The notes under the pieces are model-generated. The model did not search any database. It was given only the letters and a program-made list of their open reading frames with translations, and had not been told where the DNA came from. From NCBI GenBank assembly GCA_013152105.1, contig JAADHA010000271.1, forward strand, positions 1 to 12,575: DNA of 12,575 nt, read 5' to 3'. This document shows positions 6,545 to 12,575 of the stretch, piece by piece (the stretch's first letter is position 1; the number at the start of each line of letters is the position of its first letter). The translations under genes and the position numbers were made by a program. Source of the DNA: Oligoflexia bacterium. Its GTDB lineage: Bacteria > Myxococcota_A > UBA796 > UBA2385.

Positions 6545-8119
6545 TCAGGTCGTGATGACCCGATCAAAGCTAAGCCAGCGCCGCAGCAGGGTCGGTGTCA
6601 TCTCGCCAGCGGCCACCATCTTGGCGGCCGTCGAGCCCATCTTCATGTAGTTCGTAGCGTGGGCCAGCTTGATGAGGGGCAATGGATGCTTCTTGAGGAA
6701 GTCGCTCTTGGAGAGTTGGCGCAGCAGGGACTGGGGCACGAAGGGCTTGCTGAGCATCTGGGTCAGGGCGATCCAGAAGGTGTCTTCCACAGGTCGCGGA
6801 TAGGCCAGGTTTACCCGGTGCTGATAGAAGATCCGAGTGTTGTTCATGCCGTCGACATCGTACCGAGAGATCAGGCCCGAGTCGATGAGCTTGCGGTTCA
6901 GCTCGGACCCTGGAAAGACGGTCATGCTGAACAGGTAGAGATCATAGGGGTGGGGGAAGGTCGCGATCATCTCGAACAGGGCACGCTTGTCGTCTTCGGT
7001 GCTGACCGGATCATCGAAGATGAGCTGGAAGTGCGGCTTGATCCCCAGGCGGTGGTAGAGGTTGGCGATGTCCGAGATCGACTGGTTCTTCACACGCCGA
7101 TCATAGAGGTGGCCGGTCACGCGTTCGCTGCTCTGGATGCCCATGTAGACGGCCGTCAGGCCGGCGTCCCGCAGCATCGTCATGCGCTGCTCGCTGACCA
7201 GCTTGGGTTCGATGAAGACTTCGAAGGGCAAGCCGATCTCGCGGGGGTAGACGTCGCAGAATTCTTCGAGCCAGACCATCTGGAAGTTGAACACTTCGTC
7301 GTCAAAGCGGATCCGCTTCATCTTCCAGTGGGCTTGAGCGGCCCGAATCTCGGCCACCATGCTGCGAGGCGACCGGACCCGATACCACTTCTGGCCGGCG
7401 TAGACGTCCTTTTTGTAGGTGCTGTTGTAGCAGTAGCTGCACTTGTAGATGCAGCCTCGGCTGCCCATCATCTGGAAGACGGGGTCCCCCCGCATGGGGT
7501 CGCCCACGGTGTAGTGATTGCCCCAGATGAAGTACTTGTGGGCGTGGGTCGTGTAGTCTCGAAACGCGAGCTGGTCGAGGTCCGAGACCAGCGGCCGCAG
7601 GCCGTTCTTGACGATGTCACCCTGGCCGCGCCGAAAGTGTACGTTCTCGGTGGAGAGCAGGTCGTCACTGCCATCACGGAAGCGGTTGGCCAGCTCGAGT
7701 AGAGCGAGCTCGCCTTCGCCGCGCAGCACCATATCGGCGACCTCGATGCACTCGCCCGGTACCAGTGTGGGGTGCATGCCGCCCCACAGCACAGGCAGGT
7801 CCAGCTCGTCGTGGATGAAGTCGGTCAACACCCGCGCCGACTGGGCGTAGGCGCTGGCCCGGATGGAGATCGCGACCACGTCCAGCTCTTCGCGACGGAT
7901 CACCTTGGCCAGGTTTGCGAGCTGTTGATCGGTAGCCGGGTCGAGGTGGTTGGAGATCCAGTCCTTGAAGTAGATCTCGGCGACGTGGTGTCCCTGTGCC
8001 CGCAGCGTCGCAGCCAGGATCCGTACGGCGTTGTTTTCCACATCCCAGGTGGACAAGATACCAATGCGAGGCCCGTGCTTTTTTGCGCTGCGCTTGAGGG
8101 CTTCGAGGCGGTGATTCAT
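6545..8119 (-). CDS. B12-binding-domain radical SAM protein
   Basis: This 524-residue protein has an N-terminal cobalamin-binding-type domain (about residues 16-145), showing 'IGILSTWDVENNAVRILAA', 'LDVVAISIRAS', 'LPVLWGGMHPTLVPGE' and 'ADMVLRGEGELALLELA'. The radical SAM core follows with Cys223-x3-Cys227-x2-Cys230 in 'GSRGCIYKCSYCYN', the [4Fe-4S]/S-adenosylmethionine site. The classic DxHxxG cobalamin ligand is absent, as in many members of this class. Family members catalyse methylations at unreactive carbons, ring contractions or cyclisations on lipids, pigments and natural products. The target here is unknown. The ATG at 8119 has GGAG about eight bases upstream and fits the domain start. 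A longer frame back to 8500 overlaps the next gene and is not used. It lies downstream of the unknown 315-residue gene (112 bases) and directly upstream of the flavin oxidoreductase gene. Confidence 0.92.
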   Translation of the reverse strand: MNHRLEALKRSAKKHGPRIGILSTWDVENNAVRILAATLRAQGHHVAEIYFKDWISNHLDPATDQQLANLAKVIRREELDVVAISIRASAYAQSARVLTDFIHDELDLPVLWGGMHPTLVPGECIEVADMVLRGEGELALLELANRFRDGSDDLLSTENVHFRRGQGDIVKNGLRPLVSDLDQLAFRDYTTHAHKYFIWGNHYTVGDPMRGDPVFQMMGSRGCIYKCSYCYNSTYKKDVYAGQKWYRVRSPRSMVAEIRAAQAHWKMKRIRFDDEVFNFQMVWLEEFCDVYPREIGLPFEVFIEPKLVSEQRMTMLRDAGLTAVYMGIQSSERVTGHLYDRRVKNQSISDIANLYHRLGIKPHFQLIFDDPVSTEDDKRALFEMIATFPHPYDLYLFSMTVFPGSELNRKLIDSGLISRYDVDGMNNTRIFYQHRVNLAYPRPVEDTFWIALTQMLSKPFVPQSLLRQLSKSDFLKKHPLPLIKLAHATNYMKMGSTAAKMVAAGEMTPTLLRRWLSFDRVITT

Positions 8120-8231
8120 GCGATGGACTCCGCCGACAAAGGGGGAGGTAAAGGGGCTGCGCTTCAGGATAACGTCGCTTCGCCCCGCGGGGAGGGTTGG
8201 TTGAGGCAGACCCGAGCCCTGATGCTCCTGC

Positions 8232-9179
8232 TCAGCCGCCACGACCATCCAGGGGACGGCGTCGCATCTCGACCAGGAGCGTGCCCACGTGCCAGCGCCG
8301 AGCGGCGATGCGGCGCTGCCAGCGGGCTTCGTAGATGAACTGGACATTGCTGATCGCGTCGTAGGGGAGGTCCACCAGCAGGCGCTGGCAGGGGGCCGCC
8401 GCGAACACTGTGACCAACACCACGCCGTCGGTGCCGACCGCGTACATGCGGCCCTCGCTGACCTCGATCTGTCGAGTGCGAGGCTGCAAGCGGCGCACAA
8501 TCAGCTTCCAATCTGGGGGGGCGGCCTGCCGGCCACGACCGTAGGGATCCAGTCGCTGCCGGCCCCCGACGCTGGCTGGCACCTGTTCCCGCAGGTGCGC
8601 CAGTTCTAGAAAGCGCGTCAGGCCGTCTTCACCCATCAGCCGAATGACTTCATCCCGGCGCTCCAGGTAGCGGTCCAGAGACAGGACATAGCGACGGATC
8701 TCGTCGCTTCCCTGAGAAGCCAATACGTCCAGGCGAAGAGGCGGAAAGGGATCGTCGGGGTCGCCGTAGGCCGGCGCCTTGAACATGCTCAGAGCCGGCC
8801 CCAGGTCATCGGGCCGGGGCGGCGCCGCGGGATTGAAGGTGGGCGGGTCGTCGGTGTGCTCTTCCCGACGAGACCCAGTCAACCACTCGCTGATGGCGGT
8901 CGGCAGCGCGTTGATGCTGACGATGTGGTCGGCCCCCGCGGACTCCCAGCGACGACGAAGTTCAGGTGGCAGCGCGTCAACGCAGGCGACCAGGACGGGT
9001 GGACGATCAGCGCCGACGGGCAGGGCGTCGAGCAGGGTCGGCTGGCTGTCCCCCCAGCACGCGGCCACCCGCGCGCCCACCTGCCAGCCCATACGAATGG
9101 ACGCGACCGCGCCGAGTTGACGGCCCAGCTCTTCGGGCGGTGGTCGACCGAGCCAGGCGATGACGGGGAGTCCCTTCAT
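8232..9179 (-). CDS. Hypothetical protein, 315 residues
   Basis: No family is recognised. The frame has the same G/C third-base bias as its neighbours and a GGAG ribosome-binding site at 9194-9191, before the ATG at 9179. Residues 1-100 alternate strands and helices ('LPVIAWLG', 'PPVLVACVDALPPELRRRW', 'AGADHIVSINALPTAISEWL'). They loosely recall a receiver-type Rossmann fold, but the phospho-acceptor Asp and the conserved Lys are not evident, so this is only a suggestion. Residues 105-145 form a Pro/Asp-rich linker, 155-200 a charged helical segment ('SLDRYLERRDEVIRLMGEDG'), and 225-305 a strand-rich C-terminal domain. No signal peptide or membrane helix is seen. It is the first gene of the minus-strand set leading to the B12 radical SAM and flavin oxidoreductase genes, and is divergent from the GT4-radical SAM fusion. 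It may be a regulator or accessory protein of that set. Confidence 0.75.
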   Translation of the reverse strand: MKGLPVIAWLGRPPPEELGRQLGAVASIRMGWQVGARVAACWGDSQPTLLDALPVGADRPPVLVACVDALPPELRRRWESAGADHIVSINALPTAISEWLTGSRREEHTDDPPTFNPAAPPRPDDLGPALSMFKAPAYGDPDDPFPPLRLDVLASQGSDEIRRYVLSLDRYLERRDEVIRLMGEDGLTRFLELAHLREQVPASVGGRQRLDPYGRGRQAAPPDWKLIVRRLQPRTRQIEVSEGRMYAVGTDGVVLVTVFAAAPCQRLLVDLPYDAISNVQFIYEARWQRRIAARRWHVGTLLVEMRRRPLDGRGG

Positions 9180-9348
9180 GTAGGTGCTGTCTCCAGGGGT
9201 GCTGCCAGGCACCAGCATATCGGAGCCCGCGGTCCGAAACCGCAACTTGGCGTCACAAGCTGTGTGTCCCCCCCGGGCGGGCCTTGGCTATGTTCCCGCT
9301 GGTGGGCCGCCTGGCCCGTCCTCCGCCAGCCCCGAGCCCCTCGCCCCA
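9180..9348. promoter_or_regulatory. Divergent intergenic region between the hypothetical gene and the GT4-radical SAM fusion
   Basis: This 169-base region lies between two outward-facing starts and should hold both promoters. Visible elements are the minus-strand ribosome-binding site (9194-9191), a short inverted repeat GGTGC-N6-GCACC at 9198-9213, and a C7 tract near 9268-9274. The plus-strand frame stays open across most of it from 9184, but that extension lacks any domain and the ATG at 9349 matches the glycosyltransferase N-terminus. No confident -35/-10 pair was found. Confidence 0.35.
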
Positions 9349-11634
9349 ATGCGCGTCTGCATCCTCACCCGTGGCGACCTCTTCCCGGCCAATCACGGCG
9401 CGGCGGTCAAGATCGTCCGCACCGCCCAGGGCCTGGTGCGCCACGGCGTGCAGACCTTCATCGTGACGGATGACCGCGACCACTACCTGCAAGTCGACCG
9501 CGACGGCGCCCACCCGGTGCCCTACCCGGCGCGCCTGCGGGCCGCCCAGGAGTGGCCGCCCCTCCCCCGATTGGGGCGCCTGGCGCATCGCCTCTGCGAC
9601 ATCGTCGGCTACCCCCAGGAAGAGCACTTCCTGTACACCCCGATCTTCGACCCGGCCTGGTGGGTGCGGGCCATGGCGGTCGGCTACCTCCACGACATCG
9701 ACTGGTTCCAGGCCGAATTCCCCGGCTACGGTGCCCCCGCCCTGGTCGCGGCGCGCACCCTTGGGCTCCTGCGCGCCCGCACCGGGCGCAGCCCACCAAA
9801 AGCCAGCATTGTACAGCACAATGTCGAGTGGGACCGCCTGGCCGAATTCGGTCACGATGTCACTCGAGTCCGCAAAGTCGAGCAGGCCCTGCTGGCCTTG
9901 GTGGACGACGTCATCGCCGTGAGCAGCGACGACCGCCGCCGCATGGTCGCAGCGGGCACTGATCCAGCCAAGATCACCGTGATCCCCCACGGGGTCGATG
10001 TCGAGACCTTCGCCGGCTCAACCGCCAAGGGGGCCGGCGCAGACGTGCGGCAGCGCCACAGCATCGACGCCTCCGCTCCTGTTCTCTTCTTCCACGGCAC
10101 GCTGCACTACTGGCCCAACACTGAAGCCGTGCGCTTCATCGCCGAGCAGCTCCTGCCTCGCCTGGCCCACCGCCCGGACCTGCGCGTGCTCATCGCGGGC
10201 CTCAGCCCACCCACCTACTACGCCCATCCCGCCATCGTCTTCACCGGTCCTGTCGACGACCTGGCGGCCCACATCGCGGCCGCCGACCTGTGCCTGTGCC
10301 CGATCGAGTCCGGGGGTGGCACCCGGATGAAGCTGCTGGAGTACATGGCCGCCGGCAAGGCGACCGTGTCGACCACCAAGGGCGCCGAGGGCATCGCCTT
10401 CACGCCGGGCGTGCAGCTAGAGATCGCCGACGGTGCCGACGCGATGGCGCACACCGTCGACGCGCTGATCGACGATCCGCCGCGCCGAGAGCGCCTGGGT
10501 CGGGCCGCCCAGACCTTCGCGAGACGCCTGGACTGGTCGGCCATCACCGGTGCCTACGTCGACCTCTACGAAGCCCGTCATCGTGGAGAAGATTGGTACG
10601 AACGCCTGCTTTGCAATGATGTCGACATGCACCTGGGGCCGCGGCAGCCCGGCAAGCCCCTGACCCTGCTCCTGCTCATCAACCGTGGCTGCAACCTGCG
10701 CTGCGCCTTCTGCGATCTGTGGCAGGATCACATCCACATGCCCGTGGCCGAGCGGGTCCTGCCTCTGTTGGACGACGCCGTCAGCATCGGCACCAAGACC
10801 CTGGTCATCACCGGCGGCGAGCCCTTCCTCCACCCCGATCTCTTCGTCGCGGTCGCCCAGGCCAAGGCCCGCGGCCTGTCGGTGAACATCACGACCAATG
10901 GCACGCGCCTGTTCAAGCGCTGGGACGAGTGCCGGACCAGCGGCGTCGACTCCCTCTCTTTCAGCATCGACGGCCTGGAAGCGACCCACGACCGCCTGCG
11001 CGGACAGAGCGGCGCGTGGCGCAAGACCATGGCCGCCTTGGACCGCGTGCTCGCCGATGGCAGCATGGCGGCCAGCGTCTACTTCACCGCCACCTGTGAC
11101 AACGTACACGAGCTGATCTCTGTGTACGATGATGTCACCGCGCGCGGCGCCCGCTTCGACTTCTGGCCGGTCAACGACGCCCCCAATCTGGCGCTGCGGA
11201 CCCCAGCCCAGCAGGCCGCCTGGCGCGAAGCCGTGGCGCACATCGCTGCTCGCGAGCCCGCGGTCCAGGGCCGCCTGGCCTTCTACCGGGACAGCCTGGC
11301 CTACCACCAGGGCGATCTGGACGGCGTACCCCTGCGCTGCCTGGGCCTGGTCGATCAGTACGGCGTCACCTACGACGGTGATCTGCTGCCCTGCTGCGTC
11401 TGGGGGGGCGATGGGCTGCGGGTTGGCAATGTCTTCGAGACCCCGCTGCGCACGCTGTGGTGGTCCGAGCCCGTCCAGGCTGCCCGCAAGCGGCTGTTCA
11501 ATGAGGGCTGCACGGCGGGCTGCTTCAACCACAGCCTGTACGAGTTCACCGAGTCCACCGGCCTGCCCTCTCGGGTCGACCGGTTAGTCGGCTCCGCCAA
11601 GGACAGGAGGCTCGATGGCCTGGCGTGCCGGTGA
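9349..11634 (+). CDS. Fusion of a GT4 glycosyltransferase and a radical SAM/SPASM-like enzyme
   Basis: This 761-residue protein has two enzyme domains in one uninterrupted frame. Residues 1-410 are a GT4-type (GT-B fold) glycosyltransferase: 'MRVCILTRGDLFPANHG', 'KASIVQHNVEWDRL', the domain hinge 'ITVIPHGVDVETF', 'VLFFHGTLHYWPNTEAV' and the donor-sugar loop 'SGGGTRMKLLEYMAAGKATV' (321-340). Residues about 437-735 are a radical SAM enzyme: Cys448-x3-Cys452-x2-Cys455 binds the [4Fe-4S] cluster and 'ITGGEPFLHPDL' (487-498) contacts SAM. The SPASM-like tail carries Cys664, Cys682/683, Cys721 and Cys725 for extra clusters. The linker is about 25 residues, with no ribosome-binding site before the internal ATG near 10627, so a true fusion is likely. 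It may act on a glycosylated lipid, polymer or peptide, but this is inference. The start at 9349 was chosen because residue 1 aligns with the first strand of the GT fold. Confidence 0.9.
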   Translation: MRVCILTRGDLFPANHGAAVKIVRTAQGLVRHGVQTFIVTDDRDHYLQVDRDGAHPVPYPARLRAAQEWPPLPRLGRLAHRLCDIVGYPQEEHFLYTPIFDPAWWVRAMAVGYLHDIDWFQAEFPGYGAPALVAARTLGLLRARTGRSPPKASIVQHNVEWDRLAEFGHDVTRVRKVEQALLALVDDVIAVSSDDRRRMVAAGTDPAKITVIPHGVDVETFAGSTAKGAGADVRQRHSIDASAPVLFFHGTLHYWPNTEAVRFIAEQLLPRLAHRPDLRVLIAGLSPPTYYAHPAIVFTGPVDDLAAHIAAADLCLCPIESGGGTRMKLLEYMAAGKATVSTTKGAEGIAFTPGVQLEIADGADAMAHTVDALIDDPPRRERLGRAAQTFARRLDWSAITGAYVDLYEARHRGEDWYERLLCNDVDMHLGPRQPGKPLTLLLLINRGCNLRCAFCDLWQDHIHMPVAERVLPLLDDAVSIGTKTLVITGGEPFLHPDLFVAVAQAKARGLSVNITTNGTRLFKRWDECRTSGVDSLSFSIDGLEATHDRLRGQSGAWRKTMAALDRVLADGSMAASVYFTATCDNVHELISVYDDVTARGARFDFWPVNDAPNLALRTPAQQAAWREAVAHIAAREPAVQGRLAFYRDSLAYHQGDLDGVPLRCLGLVDQYGVTYDGDLLPCCVWGGDGLRVGNVFETPLRTLWWSEPVQAARKRLFNEGCTAGCFNHSLYEFTESTGLPSRVDRLVGSAKDRRLDGLACR
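11605..11610 (+). promoter_or_regulatory. Ribosome-binding site of the RNase H gene, inside the upstream coding region
   Basis: A perfect AGGAGG lies four bases before the ATG at 11615. It is the strongest Shine-Dalgarno sequence in the window and fixes the RNase H start within the last codons of the fusion gene, pointing to translational coupling. Confidence 0.8.
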
Positions 11635-12352
11635 CTTCAAAGGAAAGGACGTGTGGATCGAGGTGACCGCCGCGGGCTTGCCCGCCATCCGAGGCGGGCG
11701 CGTCTCCATGCGCTACTCGCCCAAGCAGGGCGCCACCATCTACCGCGGGGGCGCTGCATCCATCACCGTCGGAACCGGGCCGATCCTGGACCTGCCCGCT
11801 GGGCTGTCGGCGGACGATATGCAGAAGGCCAGGACCCAGGCGGGGCGCGGATCGGGCTTCGGCAAGGCGGGTACGCGGTCCAAGGCCCAAGCCGCGGCGG
11901 CTCAGCAGAGCGCCGCCGAGCTGGTCGCCAGCCTGCCCAAGGACGCCGCTTTGTGCTTCACGGATGGCGCCTGCAAGGGCAACCCTGGGCCGGCGGGGGC
12001 TGGCTGCGTCGTCAAGCTGCCGGGCGGCGAACACCACGAGGGCCACCGGGCCCTGGGCACCGGCACCAACAACATCGGCGAGCTGACCGCCATCGGGATG
12101 GCGCTGGACATCCTGGACCAGGTCGGCTTCGACGGCCCCGTCCACATCCTCACCGACAGCAAGTACAGCACCGGTGTGCTGAGCATGGGCTGGAAAGCCA
12201 AGGCCAACAAGGCCCTGATCGCGACGGTCAAGGACAAGGTGCGCAAGCACGACGCGACCATCCACTGGATCGCGGGCCACGTCGGGATTGCCGAGAACGA
12301 GCGGGCCGACGCCCTGGCCAACCTGGGGGTCGAGGAAAGCCGGGGGAGATAG
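11615..12352 (+). CDS. rnhA: Ribonuclease HI with an N-terminal extension domain
   Basis: This 245-residue protein has a C-terminal RNase H fold at about residues 108-240 that cleaves the RNA strand of RNA-DNA hybrids. The catalytic carboxylates are all present: Asp117 in 'CFTDGACKGNPGPAG', Glu156 in 'NNIGELTAI', Asp181 in 'LTDSKYS' and Asp232 in 'ERADALAN', with the assisting His222 in 'AGHVG'. E. coli RNase HI is about 155 residues, so roughly 105 N-terminal residues are extra. They comprise a strand-rich segment ('VWIEVTAAGLPAIRGGRVS', 'RYSPKQGATIYRGGAASI') followed by an Ala/Gln/Lys-rich linker. This segment does not look like the hybrid-binding domain of eukaryotic RNase H1. The gene overlaps the end of the fusion gene by 20 bases. 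It is convergent with the nuclease gene at the right edge, 41 bases apart. Confidence 0.93.
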   Translation: MAWRAGDFKGKDVWIEVTAAGLPAIRGGRVSMRYSPKQGATIYRGGAASITVGTGPILDLPAGLSADDMQKARTQAGRGSGFGKAGTRSKAQAAAAQQSAAELVASLPKDAALCFTDGACKGNPGPAGAGCVVKLPGGEHHEGHRALGTGTNNIGELTAIGMALDILDQVGFDGPVHILTDSKYSTGVLSMGWKAKANKALIATVKDKVRKHDATIHWIAGHVGIAENERADALANLGVEESRGR

Positions 12353-12393
12353 CTGGGGAAGACCAGGGAAGGTGACTACTGCGCTGGCGTCGC

Positions 12394-12575
12394 CTACCGG
12401 GCGCGGGCGTAGGCGCGCTTGCCGTCGAAGACGGCGGCCAGTTCGTGGACGGGGGAGGCGCCACGCTGTCGGAGGGCGGCGGCGTAGTTGCGGTCGGCAA
12501 GCTGGGCCAGGGCCGCTTGCAAGGCGGTCTGGGCGGTCTCTGCTTCTTCGTCGTCGATTACCTTGAGTTCCAGCA
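12394..12575 (-). CDS. PD-(D/E)XK nuclease superfamily protein, C-terminal end only
   Basis: The last 59 codons of a minus-strand gene run off the right edge, with the stop TAG at 12396-12394. The first visible residues 'LELKVIDD' carry the E-x-K part of a PD-(D/E)XK nuclease active site. They are followed by 'ALQAALAQLADRNYAAAL', 'SPVHELAAVFDGKR' and the terminus 'AYARAR'. This order (ExK strand, helix with A-x-x-Q-[IL]-x-x-x-x-Y, then a strand ending F-D-G-K) matches the C-terminal nuclease domain that usually follows an AAA-ATPase-like domain in the DUF1703/PDDEXK_9 group. The function of that group is not established; defence or mobile-element roles have been proposed. The N-terminal ATPase-like part, if present, lies outside the window. 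The 3' end is convergent with the RNase H gene. Confidence 0.75.
   Translation of the reverse strand, partial: LELKVIDDEEAETAQTALQAALAQLADRNYAAALRQRGASPVHELAAVFDGKRAYARAR

Noticed and set aside
6659..7702. A 347-codon plus-strand frame
   Set aside because: It lies wholly antisense to the B12 radical SAM gene, which has clear motifs including the CxxxCxxC site. It has no recognisable domain, and its composition is that expected from the complementary strand of a high-GC gene.
8120..8500. N-terminal extension of the B12 radical SAM frame up to 8500
   Set aside because: It would overlap the neighbouring 315-residue gene, adds no domain, and the ATG at 8119 has a ribosome-binding site and fits the B12-binding domain start.
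9198..9213. Short inverted repeat GGTGC-N6-GCACC as a possible operator or terminator
   Set aside because: Five-base arms are expected by chance in this GC-rich sequence, and no T tract follows. Recorded only as part of the intergenic description.
10417..11532. A 371-codon minus-strand frame
   Set aside because: Antisense to the radical SAM half of the fusion gene, with no domain pattern. A typical high-GC shadow.

Overview
This window comes from a high-GC bacterial chromosome with a strong G/C third-position bias in every real gene. That bias also produces long spurious antisense frames. The gene content suggests a deltaproteobacterial-type lineage, with Myxococcota or a relative as the best guess: a caspase-fold secreted protein, a lipoprotein of the alkaline-phosphatase/sulfatase superfamily ending in an 'LRALGYI' tail, a B12-type radical SAM enzyme, and an RNase H with an extra N-terminal domain. 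No rRNA, tRNA, CRISPR array or transposon was seen. The taxonomic placement is inference.

Layout. Positions 2-583 (+) hold the C-terminal part of a TldD/PmbA (TldE) family protein cut by the window edge. A 36-residue single-pass membrane protein runs convergent to it (570-680, -). Two housekeeping-type genes follow on +: yqeY (745-1191) and moaB (1369-1917). Next is a divergent pair of exported proteins: a sulfatase-superfamily lipoprotein (1943-3400, -) and a 599-residue secreted caspase-fold protein (3513-5312, +).

Positions 5334-9179 (-) look like one co-directional set, transcribed from a protein of unknown function (8232-9179) through a B12-binding radical SAM protein (6545-8119) to a DAO-family flavin oxidoreductase (5334-6524). 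Facing it across a 169-base intergenic region is a 761-residue fusion of a GT4 glycosyltransferase and a radical SAM/SPASM-like enzyme (9349-11634, +). This overlaps an RNase H gene (11615-12352, +). The window closes with the last 59 codons of a minus-strand PD-(D/E)XK nuclease-type protein (12394-12575).

The most notable points are two. The caspase-fold protein appears to be a pseudoenzyme, with both the catalytic His and the catalytic Cys replaced. The glycosyltransferase-radical SAM fusion sits back to back with a second radical SAM gene and a flavin oxidoreductase, which may be an undescribed sugar, lipid or peptide modification pathway. No substrate can be read from the sequence. No stretch longer than 300 bases is without a gene.
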